57,296 nucleotides of DNA from Pseudacidovorax intermedius (lineage in GTDB: Bacteria > Pseudomonadota > Gammaproteobacteria > Burkholderiales > Burkholderiaceae_C): NCBI RefSeq assembly GCF_001476815.1, contig NZ_LDSL01000073.1, positions 1 through 57,296 on the forward strand, given 5' to 3'. Below, piece after piece: positions 33,239 through 42,075 of this stretch. Below the pieces are notes generated by a model. The model did no database searches, was not told the DNA's origin, and worked only from the letters and a program-made list of their open reading frames with translations. Positions within the stretch are counted from its first letter, which is position 1; every line of letters starts with the position of its first letter. A program made the position numbers and the translations under genes.

Positions 33239-34282
33239 TTATTGGAATTGGTTCAGGAAGCGCAGGTCGCCGTCGAAGAAGAGGCGCAGGTCGCTCACGC
33301 CGTAGCGCAGCATGGCCAGGCGGTCGATGCCCGAACCGAAGGCGAAACCGATGTACTTCTCGGGATCCAGGCCCATGTTGCGCACCACCTGCGGATGCAC
33401 CTGGCCGGAGCCCGACACCTCCAGCCAGCGGCCGGCCAGCGGACCCTGCTCGAACATGATGTCGATCTCGGCGCTGGGCTCGGTGAAGGGGAAGTAGCTG
33501 GGACGGAAGCGCAGCTTGAGCGCGCTGGTCTCGAAGAAGGCCTGGATGAAGTCCAGGTACATCACCTTCAGGTCCTTGAAGCTGACGTTCTGGCCGATCC
33601 ACAGGCCTTCGACCTGGTGGAACATGGGCGAGTGCGTGGCGTCGCTGTCCACCCGGTAGGTGCGGCCCGGCGCGATCACGCGGATGTCGGGCATGGTCTC
33701 CTGGCCGGCGTACTGGCGTGCATGGGCCTGGGCATAGCGCACCTGCATCGGCGAGGTGTGGGGCCGCAGGTTGAACAGCTGGCCGTCGTCGTCCTTCATG
33801 TCGACGTAGAAGGTGTCCTGCATCGAGCGGGCCGGATGGTTCGGCGGGTTGTTCAGCGAGGTGAAGCTGAACCAGTCGGTCTCGATCTCCGGGCCGTCGG
33901 CCACGTCGAAGCCCATGCTGGCGAAGATGGCCTCGATGCGCTCCTGCGCGCGCGCCACCGGGTGCAGGCCGCCCCCGGCGCGGCGCCGGCCGGGCAGCGT
34001 GACGTCGAGCGCCTCGGCCTGCAGTTGGGCATTGAGCTCGGCATCGGCCAGTTCCTGGCGGCGGGCCGTGAGCGCGGCCTCGATGGCCTGCTTGGCCACG
34101 TTGATGGCGGCCCCGCGGCTCTTCTTCTCGTCGACCGGCAACTGGGCCAGGCCCTTCATCAGTTCCGTGACGCGGCCGGACTTGCCCAGGAACTGCGCCT
34201 TCGCGTTCTCGAGCTCAGCGGGTGCCCGGGCGCCGGCGAAGGCGGCACGGGCTTGGTCGACCAGGGTGTCCAGTTCGTTCAT
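33239..34282 (-). CDS. pheS: Phenylalanine--tRNA ligase alpha subunit
   Basis: A 347-residue catalytic subunit. The N-terminal coiled coil begins [18 protein letters not shown] and is followed by [14 protein letters not shown]. Class II motifs are visible: motif 2 around [20 protein letters not shown] and motif 3 [22 protein letters not shown]. The ATG at 34282 gives the normal length; the frame is open further upstream into the rplT-pheS gap. Confidence 0.96.
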   Translation of the reverse strand: MNELDTLVDQARAAFAGARAPAELENAKAQFLGKSGRVTELMKGLAQLPVDEKKSRGAAINVAKQAIEAALTARRQELADAELNAQLQAEALDVTLPGRRRAGGGLHPVARAQERIEAIFASMGFDVADGPEIETDWFSFTSLNNPPNHPARSMQDTFYVDMKDDDGQLFNLRPHTSPMQVRYAQAHARQYAGQETMPDIRVIAPGRTYRVDSDATHSPMFHQVEGLWIGQNVSFKDLKVMYLDFIQAFFETSALKLRFRPSYFPFTEPSAEIDIMFEQGPLAGRWLEVSGSGQVHPQVVRNMGLDPEKYIGFAFGSGIDRLAMLRYGVSDLRLFFDGDLRFLNQFQ

Positions 34283-34426
34283 GGAATGCGTGCGATGCGG
34301 AGAAATGGAGAGGGCCGGCACGGCGGGCATCGGCGCACCGGTCGGGCGGCGATGCAGCGGCGGCAGGCCCAGGAAAAACTGCCCACGGCTCCCACTGCGG
34401 GGGATCGCGCCCCGGGAGGGACGCCC

Positions 34427-34472
34427 TTCATCGCGGGACGGTCCGGCGATGAAAAAGGGCCGGAGCTTTTTC
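34427..34472 (-). promoter_or_regulatory. Overlapping hairpins in the rplT-pheS gap
   Basis: On the minus strand GAAAAAG/CTTTTTC (34466-34472 with 34451-34457) and TTCATCGC/GCGATGAA (34446-34453 with 34427-34434) can each form a stem. They share three bases, so they are mutually exclusive. They lie in the 254-bp stretch between rplT and pheS and could be part of a pheST leader. No phenylalanine-rich leader peptide is evident. Confidence 0.35.
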
Positions 34473-34536
34473 AAGCGCCAGCCCTGGAACCGTTGACGTG
34501 CGCGGCTCCGCCGGAGCGGGCGCGCACTGTGCGGAA

Positions 34537-34896
34537 TCAAGCAGCCAGCTTGGCCTTGACCTGCTCCACGATGCCGGCGAAAGCGGCCTTGTCGTGCACG
34601 GCGATGTCGGCGAGGACCTTGCGGTCGATCTCGATGCCGGCCTTGCGGATGCCGTTGGCGAACTGGCTGTAGGTCAGGCCCAGTTCACGGGAGGCGGCGT
34701 TGATACGCGCAATCCACAGCTGGCGGAACACGCGCTTCTTGGTGCGGCGATCGCGGTAGGCGTATTGGCCTGCCTTCATCACCGCCTGCTTGGCGATGCG
34801 GAAGACATTGCCGCGACGACCGCGGAAGCCCTTGGCCAGGGCGAGAACCTTCTTGTGGCGGGCGCGAGCGGTTACACCACGTTTGACGCGAGGCAT
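34537..34896 (-). CDS. rplT: 50S ribosomal protein L20
   Basis: A 119-residue basic 23S-rRNA-binding protein, essential early in 50S assembly. It starts [20 protein letters not shown] and includes the conserved [26 protein letters not shown] and [14 protein letters not shown] segments. It lies 28 bp after rpmI. In E. coli L20 represses rpmI-rplT translation. Confidence 0.97.
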   Translation of the reverse strand: MPRVKRGVTARARHKKVLALAKGFRGRRGNVFRIAKQAVMKAGQYAYRDRRTKKRVFRQLWIARINAASRELGLTYSQFANGIRKAGIEIDRKVLADIAVHDKAAFAGIVEQVKAKLAA

Positions 34897-34924
34897 ATTG
34901 AATCCTTCCTAGTTCGTCGGTTGA

Positions 34925-35128
34925 TCAAATGCCTTGGCCGGGCAGCATGGCGGCCATCGAAACCATGTTGGTCTCGTGAACCGACACCGCACCGCGCAGG
35001 TGGCGCTTGTTCTTGGTGGTCTTCTTGGTCAGGATGTGACGCTTGAAGGCTTGACCGCGCTTGACGGTGCCACCGGGACGAACGCGAAAACGTTTCTTCG
35101 CGCTGCTCTTGGTCTTCATCTTGGGCAT
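34925..35128 (-). CDS. rpmI: 50S ribosomal protein L35
   Basis: A 67-residue basic protein with the family start [20 protein letters not shown] and [13 protein letters not shown]. An AAAAGGAG Shine-Dalgarno sequence precedes the ATG. It sits between infC and rplT in the standard order. Confidence 0.97.
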   Translation of the reverse strand: MPKMKTKSSAKKRFRVRPGGTVKRGQAFKRHILTKKTTKNKRHLRGAVSVHETNMVSMAAMLPGQGI

Positions 35129-35161
35129 GTGAATGCTCCTTTTACTTGTGCTCGCAAGGCG

Positions 35162-35178
35162 CCGGGAATCCTTCCCGG
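35162..35178 (-). promoter_or_regulatory. Hairpin in the infC-rpmI gap
   Basis: CCGGGAA/TTCCCGG pair perfectly around a 3-base loop, 34 bp upstream of rpmI. In E. coli the infC-rpmI region carries the translational operator for L20, so this stem is a candidate part of such a control element. The resemblance is positional only. Confidence 0.4.
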
Positions 35179-35270
35179 ACTTGTTGGCCTCCGAGGCACT
35201 TCTTCATCCCGCCACCCGCGCCTTGCGGCGCCAGCGGCGAAATCCTTTGCAGGCAGGCGAAGCTCGCGCT

Positions 35271-35867
35271 TCAGGCCTGGCCGGACGTCGCCGGCTCGGC
35301 GGCCTTGGGAGCCGCCCCACCCTTCTTGCGGCCCGGCGCGATCATCATGATCATCTGCCGGCCTTCCAGCTTGGGGAACTGCTCGACCACGATGGCGTCG
35401 CCCAGTTCGTCCCGGATGCGCTGAAGCAGGGCCAGGCCCAGCTCCTGGTGCGTGATCTCGCGGCCGCGGAAGCGCAGCGTGATCTTGCACTTGTCGCCGT
35501 CGTCCAGAAAACGACGGATGTTGCGCATCTTGATGTTGTAGTCGCCATCGTCGGTACCGGGCCGGAACTTGACTTCCTTGACCTCGATGACCTTCTGCTT
35601 CGACTTCGCCTCGGCAGCCTTCTTCTGTTCGAGGAACTTGAACTTGCCGTACTCGATCAACCGGCAGACCGGCGGATTGGCGGCCGCGACCACCTCGACC
35701 AGGTCCACGTCGTGCTCACCGGCAAGACGCAGGGCCTCGGACAGACTCACGACGCCCAGGGCCTCGTTTTCGGGTCCGAACAGGCGAACTTCCGGGGCCA
35801 TGATTTCCCGGTTCAGGCGGTGTTGGCGTTCCTCGCGTTGGCGACGGTCGCGAAATGCAGTAGCGAT
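35271..35867 (-). CDS. infC: Translation initiation factor IF-3
   Basis: A 198-residue factor that discriminates initiator tRNA and start codons on the 30S subunit. The N-terminal domain reads [25 protein letters not shown], with [21 protein letters not shown]; the C-terminal domain carries [28 protein letters not shown]. No ATG precedes the conserved N terminus. The best start is ATC at 35865-35867, preceded by AAGGA at about 8 bases. AUU/AUC/AUA starts are the rule for infC and underlie its autoregulation. The first ATG (35801) would delete 22 conserved residues. Confidence 0.95.
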   Translation of the reverse strand: MATAFRDRRQREERQHRLNREIMAPEVRLFGPENEALGVVSLSEALRLAGEHDVDLVEVVAAANPPVCRLIEYGKFKFLEQKKAAEAKSKQKVIEVKEVKFRPGTDDGDYNIKMRNIRRFLDDGDKCKITLRFRGREITHQELGLALLQRIRDELGDAIVVEQFPKLEGRQMIMMIAPGRKKGGAAPKAAEPATSGQA

Positions 35868-35973
35868 GGCTTCAGTCCTTCATCAGATGCTACAAATTTT
35901 GTAGCTAAAACCGCTTTGGCGCGCGTCCAAGCGAAGCGCAGGACCGGACGGTGAAGCCCGGCCCTGACCGTTG

Positions 35974-37881
35974 TCAACGCTTGTTGGAGATGTCGTCGGC
36001 GATCTTTTGGGAGAACGCCTCCACCGACATGACACCGAGGTCGACATTGCCCCGGGCGCGCACCGCGACGGCACCCGCTTCCCGCTCCTTGTCGCCGACG
36101 ACGAGGATGTAAGGAAGCTTTTGCAGCGAATGCTTTCGTATTTTATACGTGATCTTTTCGTTGTGCAGATCAAGCTGCACCCTAAGCCCTTGATGGCGCA
36201 GCGTTTTCGCAACTTCCGCCGCGTAGTCGGCCTGTGCGTCCGTGATGTTGAGCACCGAAACCTGCACCGGCGCGAGCCAGGCGGGCATGGCGCCGGCGTG
36301 GTGTTCGATGAGCATGCCGATGAAGCGCTCGAGGCTGCCGACGATGGCGCGGTGCAGCATCACCGGGTGGGCACGGCCGCTCGACTCCGTCACGTATTCG
36401 GCGCCCAGGCGCTCGGCCATGTTGAAGTCCACCTGCATCGTGCCGCACTGCCACTGGCGGCCGATGGCGTCGCGCAGCGTGTACTCGATCTTGGGGCCGT
36501 AGAAGGCGCCATCGCCCGGCGCGATGACGAAGTCCACGCCCGAGCGGCGCAGCGCTTCCATCAGCGCGCTTTCGGCCTTGTCCCAGAGCTCGTCCGAGCC
36601 GATGCGGTGCTCGGGCCGCGTGGCGACCTTGTAGAGGATGTCCGTGAAGCCGAAGTCCGAATACACCTTGAGCAGCTGCGACGTGTACGCCACGCATTCC
36701 TCGAGGATGTGGTCTTCCGTGCAGAAGATGTGGCCATCGTCCTGCGTGAAGCCGCGCACACGCATGATGCCGTGCAAGCCGCCGGAGGGTTCGTTGCGGT
36801 GGCACTGGCCGAACTCGCCGTAGCGCAGCGGCAGCTCGCGGTAGCTTCGCAGGTCGCTCTTGAAGATGAGCACGTGGCCCGGGCAGTTCATCGGCTTGAG
36901 CGCGTAGTCGCGCTTCTCCGATTCCGTGACGAACATGTTCTCGCGGTAGTTCTGCCAGTGGCCCGTCTTCTCCCACAGGCTCTTGTCGAGGATCTGCGGG
37001 CCCTTCACTTCCTGGTAGCCCGTGTCCTTGTAGACCTGGCGCATGTACTGCTCCACGGCCTGCCACAGCGCCCAGCCCTTGGGATGCCAGAAGACCACGC
37101 CGGGCGCGACGTCGTCGATGTGGAACAGGTCGAGTTCCTTGCCCAGCTTGCGGTGGTCGCGCTTCTCGGCTTCCTCGATGCGCTGGATGTACTGGTCGAG
37201 CTGCTTCTTGTCGGCCCAGGCCGTGCCGTAGATGCGCTGCAGCTGCTCGTTCTTGGCATCGCCGCGCCAGTAGGCGCCGGCCAGCTTCGTCAGCCGGAAG
37301 ACCTTCAGGAAGCGCGTGTTGGGCACGTGCGGGCCGCGGCACATGTCCACGTATTCCTGGTGGTAGTACAGGCCCATGGCCTGCTCGTCGGGCATGTCCT
37401 CGACCAGGCGCAGCTTGTAGTCCTCGCCGCGGGACTTGAACACCTCGATCACCTCGGCGCGGGGCGTCATCTTCTTGATGACGTCGTAGTCCTGCGCGAT
37501 CAGCTCCTTCATGCGCTGCTCAATGGCGGCCATGTCTTCGGGCGTGAAGGGGCGCTCGTACGAGATGTCGTAGTAGAAGCCCTCGTCGATCACCGGACCG
37601 ATCACCATCTTGGCCGTGGGATAGAGCTGCTTGACCGCATGGCCGACCAGGTGGGCGCAGGAGTGGCGGATGATCTCCAGCCCTTCATCGTCCTTGGGCG
37701 TGATGATCTGCAGGCGGGCGTCGTGGTCGATGACGTCGCTGGCGTCCACCAGCTTGCCGTCCACCTTGCCGGCCACCGTGTTCTTGGCGAGGCCGGGGCC
37801 GATGGACTGGGCCACCTCGGCCACCGTCACGGGGCCGGGGTATTCGCGGCGGGAGTTGTCGGGAAGCGTGATCTGGATCAT
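35974..37881 (-). CDS. thrS: Threonine--tRNA ligase
   Basis: A 635-residue class II synthetase. It has an N-terminal TGS domain ([24 protein letters not shown]), a second editing domain with [16 protein letters not shown] (the HxxxH zinc/editing site), the catalytic core with [35 protein letters not shown] and [15 protein letters not shown], and the anticodon-binding domain (QVSVLNITD onwards). The start at 37881 is preceded by AGGTTT; an ATG eight codons earlier would add an unconserved extension. A leader peptide and terminator-like hairpin lie just upstream. Confidence 0.97.
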   Translation of the reverse strand: MIQITLPDNSRREYPGPVTVAEVAQSIGPGLAKNTVAGKVDGKLVDASDVIDHDARLQIITPKDDEGLEIIRHSCAHLVGHAVKQLYPTAKMVIGPVIDEGFYYDISYERPFTPEDMAAIEQRMKELIAQDYDVIKKMTPRAEVIEVFKSRGEDYKLRLVEDMPDEQAMGLYYHQEYVDMCRGPHVPNTRFLKVFRLTKLAGAYWRGDAKNEQLQRIYGTAWADKKQLDQYIQRIEEAEKRDHRKLGKELDLFHIDDVAPGVVFWHPKGWALWQAVEQYMRQVYKDTGYQEVKGPQILDKSLWEKTGHWQNYRENMFVTESEKRDYALKPMNCPGHVLIFKSDLRSYRELPLRYGEFGQCHRNEPSGGLHGIMRVRGFTQDDGHIFCTEDHILEECVAYTSQLLKVYSDFGFTDILYKVATRPEHRIGSDELWDKAESALMEALRRSGVDFVIAPGDGAFYGPKIEYTLRDAIGRQWQCGTMQVDFNMAERLGAEYVTESSGRAHPVMLHRAIVGSLERFIGMLIEHHAGAMPAWLAPVQVSVLNITDAQADYAAEVAKTLRHQGLRVQLDLHNEKITYKIRKHSLQKLPYILVVGDKEREAGAVAVRARGNVDLGVMSVEAFSQKIADDISNKR

Positions 37882-37903
37882 GGGAAACCTCGGGGCGGAA
37901 AAC

Positions 37904-37930
37904 AAAAAAGCGCGGGGGTGAGCCGCGCTT
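37904..37930 (-). terminator. Attenuator-like terminator in the thrS leader
   Basis: On the minus strand the stem AAGCGCGG/CCGCGCTT with a 7-base loop is followed by TTTTTTGTTTT, ending 22 bp before the thrS start. Its left arm can alternatively pair with an upstream CCGCGC (37965-37970), giving a possible antiterminator. It lies downstream of a threonine-rich leader ORF, so attenuation of thrS is the likely function. Confidence 0.75.
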
Positions 37931-37972
37931 GGTGCTGGATGAGCGAGCCGGACCTGCCGGCGCTGCGCGGGC

Positions 37973-38035
37973 CTACCGGCCGCTCCCCTCGGGAAGCGGA
38001 CCGAACGATGCGGTGCCAGTAGTTCGCGGTGTCAT
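37973..38035 (-). CDS. Putative thrS leader peptide, threonine-rich
   Basis: A 20-codon frame begins MTPRTTGTA: four threonines in the first eight codons. The ATG (38033-38035) has AAAGG about 10 bases upstream, and the stop TAG lies at 37973-37975. It ends 42 bp before the left arm of the terminator stem. Ribosome stalling at the Thr codons when charged tRNA-Thr is scarce would favour readthrough into thrS. This role is inferred from architecture. Confidence 0.7.
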   Translation of the reverse strand: MTPRTTGTASFGPLPEGSGR

Positions 38036-38084
38036 AACCAGGTTGCCTTTCTCGCCCTTGTTGGTGGACAGACGTGAGCCGTGG

Positions 38085-38090
38085 ATTGTA
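38085..38090 (-). promoter_or_regulatory. Candidate -10 of the thrS leader transcript
   Basis: TACAAT on the minus strand lies about 50 bp upstream of the leader-peptide ATG, well placed to start a leader transcript near 38078. No good -35 is visible at 16-18 bp. Confidence 0.45.
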
Positions 38091-38215
38091 GCGGGCGCCT
38101 GCCTAAAGGCCTGCCGCGCCTGCCGACGCACAACGCGCTGTCGATGCAGATGAAGGCGGCGCCTGCGGATCGCAAGGGCCATCTCCGCCGAGTGCGCCGT
38201 CGAGCGCGCGAAAAG

Positions 38216-38244
38216 CAAAAAGGGCCCGGCCATCGGCCGAGCCC
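38216..38244 (-). terminator. Rho-independent terminator after aceA
   Basis: On the minus strand GGGCTCGGCC/GGCCGGGCCC pair over ten positions (one G-T) around the loop GAT, followed by TTTTTGC. It begins 21 bp after the aceA stop and separates aceA from the thrS leader. Confidence 0.87.
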
Positions 38245-38264
38245 TGCTCTACGTTGCTGAGCGA

Positions 38265-39596
<1,332 letters not shown>

Positions 39597-39945
39597 GGTG
39601 CTGGACTCCAAGGTTGCAATGAGTTGTCGGAAGACGGGGCAGCAAGCTCGCTGCTTGGCCTCTACTTTATGAGCATCTCTTGTGTCTTATGTCTTATATA
39701 AGACTTTTTTTAGTCTTTGATTTTCAATGACTTGGGCGCGTCATTCCGTAATGCGGAAGGCATTTTTTTGTGCCGCAATGCGGGAGTCGCCACTTTTCCC
39801 GTGTTTTTTCACACTATGGAAAGGCTTTTCCGTGCATGGAAGCAAGGAGGCACGACGCGACAGGGCCACGCTGCGCTGCCTTCTGCACGGGCCCAACAGC
39901 AGGCGCCGGCGCCGCTTCCCGGACGCGCTTCGCGCGACGCTGCGC
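39597..39945 (-). promoter_or_regulatory. aceA upstream region with several palindromes
   Basis: This 349-bp gap has no credible gene. It holds a perfect 14-bp palindrome GTCTTATATAAGAC (39691-39704) with an extra GTCTTAT half-site at 39683-39689. Two related dyads follow, CCGTAATGCGG (39746-39756, inside TTCCG/CGGAA) and CCGCAATGCGG (39773-39783), 27 bp apart. A further dyad GGAAA/TTTCC lies near 39818. The first could bind a GntR-type repressor and the second pair an IclR-type regulator; both assignments are guesses. Confidence 0.55.
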
Positions 39946-40398
39946 TCAGACCGCAGGTGGCCGCCGGTCCGCCACATGCGCCAGCCAGTCGCCACCGCCG
40001 ATCACAGGGCGGCCGGCAATGCGCGACGGATGGATTTCGTACACCAGGCAGTCCAGCGTGCCGCCGGCCTCCGTGCGCACGGCCACGCGGCGGCGCCGGT
40101 ATTCGCCGTCGTCGTCCTCCCGCACCTCCTCGAGCCGGTCCAGTTGCCGTTCCAGCTCGGCCGTGACCGCATGCACCTCGCCGCGCACCGGGCCGCCGCC
40201 GCCCAGCACCAGGCCTGGGTAAGCACCCAGGTCATACAGCACGCCGTCCACCACGCCGTCGGCCACGTGTCGTGCTGGCGGCGGCCCGAAGCGGCGGATG
40301 TCGTTGCTGCCGCCCCGGCGCAACGTGCCGTAGACGAAGACCCGCCGCTCGGGCGCGGCGGCGAAGCAAGGTTCGGGAGGCGTGCTGGGCTCAGGCAT
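39946..40398 (-). CDS. Gamma-glutamylcyclotransferase-like protein (GGCT/AIG2 fold)
   Basis: A 150-residue protein with the AIG2/GGCT signature RRVFVYGTLRRGGSN near the N terminus and a conserved acidic segment LDRLEEVREDDDGEYRRRRV carrying the catalytic-type glutamate. The start ATG (40398) lies 62 bp from the divergent EamA transporter start. Family members cyclise gamma-glutamyl dipeptides or gamma-glutamylamines; the substrate here is unknown. Confidence 0.83.
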   Translation of the reverse strand: MPEPSTPPEPCFAAAPERRVFVYGTLRRGGSNDIRRFGPPPARHVADGVVDGVLYDLGAYPGLVLGGGGPVRGEVHAVTAELERQLDRLEEVREDDDGEYRRRRVAVRTEAGGTLDCLVYEIHPSRIAGRPVIGGGDWLAHVADRRPPAV

Positions 40399-40460
40399 GA
40401 TCGACGGCCCGCGCGCCATGGCGGCGGGCCCGGCAAGGTCCGGGAAGAAGGAAGAGTCTA

Positions 40461-41417
40461 GTGACGCCGACGTCCACCGCATCGCCCACCGCCCCCCGCC
40501 TGATCTCCTATGCCTGCCTGGCGTTGAGCATGACGCTGGTGGGCTGCTACGTGGCCCTGTCCAAGCCGCTCGCCGCCACCTTCCCGGTGCTCCTGCTCGC
40601 CTGGCTGCGCTTCGGCATCGCGGCGCTCGCCATGCCGCACTGGCTGCGCAAGCCGCCCGACGAGCCGCCGATGACGGCGCGCACGCGCTTCCTGGTGTTC
40701 CTGGAATCCTTTCTCGGCAACTTCCTGTTCTCGATCTTCATGCTGTTCGGCGTGCGCATGACCAGCGCCGTGTCGGCGGGCGTGATCATGGCCGCGATAC
40801 CGGCCGTCGTCGCCATCGGCAGTTGGCTCTTCCTGCGCGAGCGCGTCGGCACGCGCGTGGTGCTGGCCATCGGCTGCGCCGCTGCGGGCATCGGGCTGCT
40901 CGCGCTGGCGCCGCACCCCACCCATGCCAGTGGCGCAGGCGCCGCGCCGGCCCTGCCCTGGCTGGGCAACCTGTTGGTGTTCTGCGCCGTGGTGTGCGAA
41001 GCCGCCTATGCCGTCATCGGCAAGTCGCTCACCGGCCGGCTCGGGCCGCGGCGCATCTCGGCGCTGATCAACCTGTGGGGCTTCGTCCTGAGCCTGCCCT
41101 TCGGCGTGGTGCTGGCCTGGCACTTCGACTTCGCGGCCGTGCCGCTCGCGATGTGGGCGCTGCTGGTGGTGTATGCACTGGCCGCGAGCATCTGGACCGT
41201 GTGGCTCTGGATGACGGGCCTCAAAGGCGGCGTGCCCGCATCGCAGGCCGGCGTGTTCACGGTGATGCTGCCGGTGTCGGCCGCGCTCGTGGGCGTGTTC
41301 GTGCTGGGCGAGTCGCTGTCGTGGCTGCAGTCGATGGCCTTCGCCGCGGCACTCGCCGGCGTCGTGCTCGCGACATGGCCCGCGCGCGGCACGCCGCAGC
41401 CCCGGCGCACAGAGTGA
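40461..41417 (+). CDS. EamA (DMT superfamily) transporter
   Basis: A 318-residue inner-membrane protein with ten hydrophobic helices in two EamA halves (about 15-150 and 165-305). Typical segments are PVLLLAWLRFGIAALAM, MTSAVSAGVIMAAIPAVVAIGSWLFLRERV and GVFTVMLPVSAALVGVFVLGESLSW. The start is GTG at 40461, with AAGGAAGAG upstream. These carriers export amino acids or other metabolites; the substrate cannot be told. Confidence 0.87.
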   Translation: MTPTSTASPTAPRLISYACLALSMTLVGCYVALSKPLAATFPVLLLAWLRFGIAALAMPHWLRKPPDEPPMTARTRFLVFLESFLGNFLFSIFMLFGVRMTSAVSAGVIMAAIPAVVAIGSWLFLRERVGTRVVLAIGCAAAGIGLLALAPHPTHASGAGAAPALPWLGNLLVFCAVVCEAAYAVIGKSLTGRLGPRRISALINLWGFVLSLPFGVVLAWHFDFAAVPLAMWALLVVYALAASIWTVWLWMTGLKGGVPASQAGVFTVMLPVSAALVGVFVLGESLSWLQSMAFAAALAGVVLATWPARGTPQPRRTE

Positions 41418-41578
41418 CGCGGCCGGGCCACATCCCCTCTGAAAAAGTGCGCAGCGCCCCTCGGAAAAGGCGTGTTCTCCCTTGGAAAGCCGTTTCTTCT
41501 CCATTAGCATCAGCGACACCCAGGAAGACACCGTTTTCATTGGGAAGACTGCATCCATCCAACGACAAGGACTCAATC

Positions 41579-41965
41579 ATGGCAACTGCAAAGAAAGCGC
41601 CGGCGAAAGCCCCGGCGAAGAAGGCCGCGGCACCCGCCAAGAAGGCGGCACCGGCGAAGAAGGCGGCAGCCCCCGCCAAGAAGGCCGCGCCGGCCAAGAA
41701 GGCAGCCGCTGCCAAGCGCACGCCCAACGCCGCCTTCATGAAGGCCCTGACCCCCAGCCCCGCTCTGGCCGCCGTGGTCGGCAGCACGCCGCTGCCGCGC
41801 ACCGCCGTGGTCAGCAAGCTGTGGGACTACATCAAGAAGAACAACCTGCAGGACAAGGACAACAAGCGCATGATCAACGCCGACGCCAAGCTGAAGGAAA
41901 TCTTCGGCAAGTCGCAGGTGTCCATGTTCGAACTGGCGTCGCTGATCGGCGCGCACGTCAAGTAA
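41579..41965 (+). CDS. Histone H1-like/SWIB-domain chromatin protein
   Basis: A 128-residue protein. Residues 1-48 are a lysine/alanine/proline tail built from AAPAKKA-type repeats like bacterial H1 homologues. Residues about 50-128 are a SWIB/MDM2 domain (PLPRTAVVSKLWDYIKKNNLQDKDNKRMINADAKLKEIFG, then MFELASLIGAHV). SWIB folds are also known in chlamydiae and plant organelles; this tail-plus-SWIB arrangement recurs in Burkholderiales. A nucleoid-associated role is likely but unproven. A strong terminator follows. Confidence 0.88.
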   Translation: MATAKKAPAKAPAKKAAAPAKKAAPAKKAAAPAKKAAPAKKAAAAKRTPNAAFMKALTPSPALAAVVGSTPLPRTAVVSKLWDYIKKNNLQDKDNKRMINADAKLKEIFGKSQVSMFELASLIGAHVK

Positions 41966-41993
41966 GACGACGCGGCCTGCGGCCAACACACGA

Positions 41994-42020
41994 AGGGACG
42001 TGCGGTGCACGTCCCTTTTT
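41994..42020 (+). terminator. Rho-independent terminator after the SWIB gene
   Basis: AGGGACGTGC/GCACGTCCCT form a perfect 10-bp stem around GGT, followed by TTTT, 29 bp past the stop codon. Confidence 0.92.
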
Positions 42021-42075
42021 CATTGCGCGGCGCGAACGCTGGGGAGATCCAGACCGGCGATCGCGCCCTTGCGCG

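Noticed and set aside
34283-34536. Phenylalanine leader peptide before pheS
   Set aside because: The frame upstream of pheS has only scattered Phe (LRPFFIAGP) and no good start; it is better read as untranslated leader.
39597-39945. Small ORFs in the aceA upstream gap
   Set aside because: Open frames here have no family signature or ribosome-binding site, and the region is dominated by palindromes; it reads as regulatory DNA.
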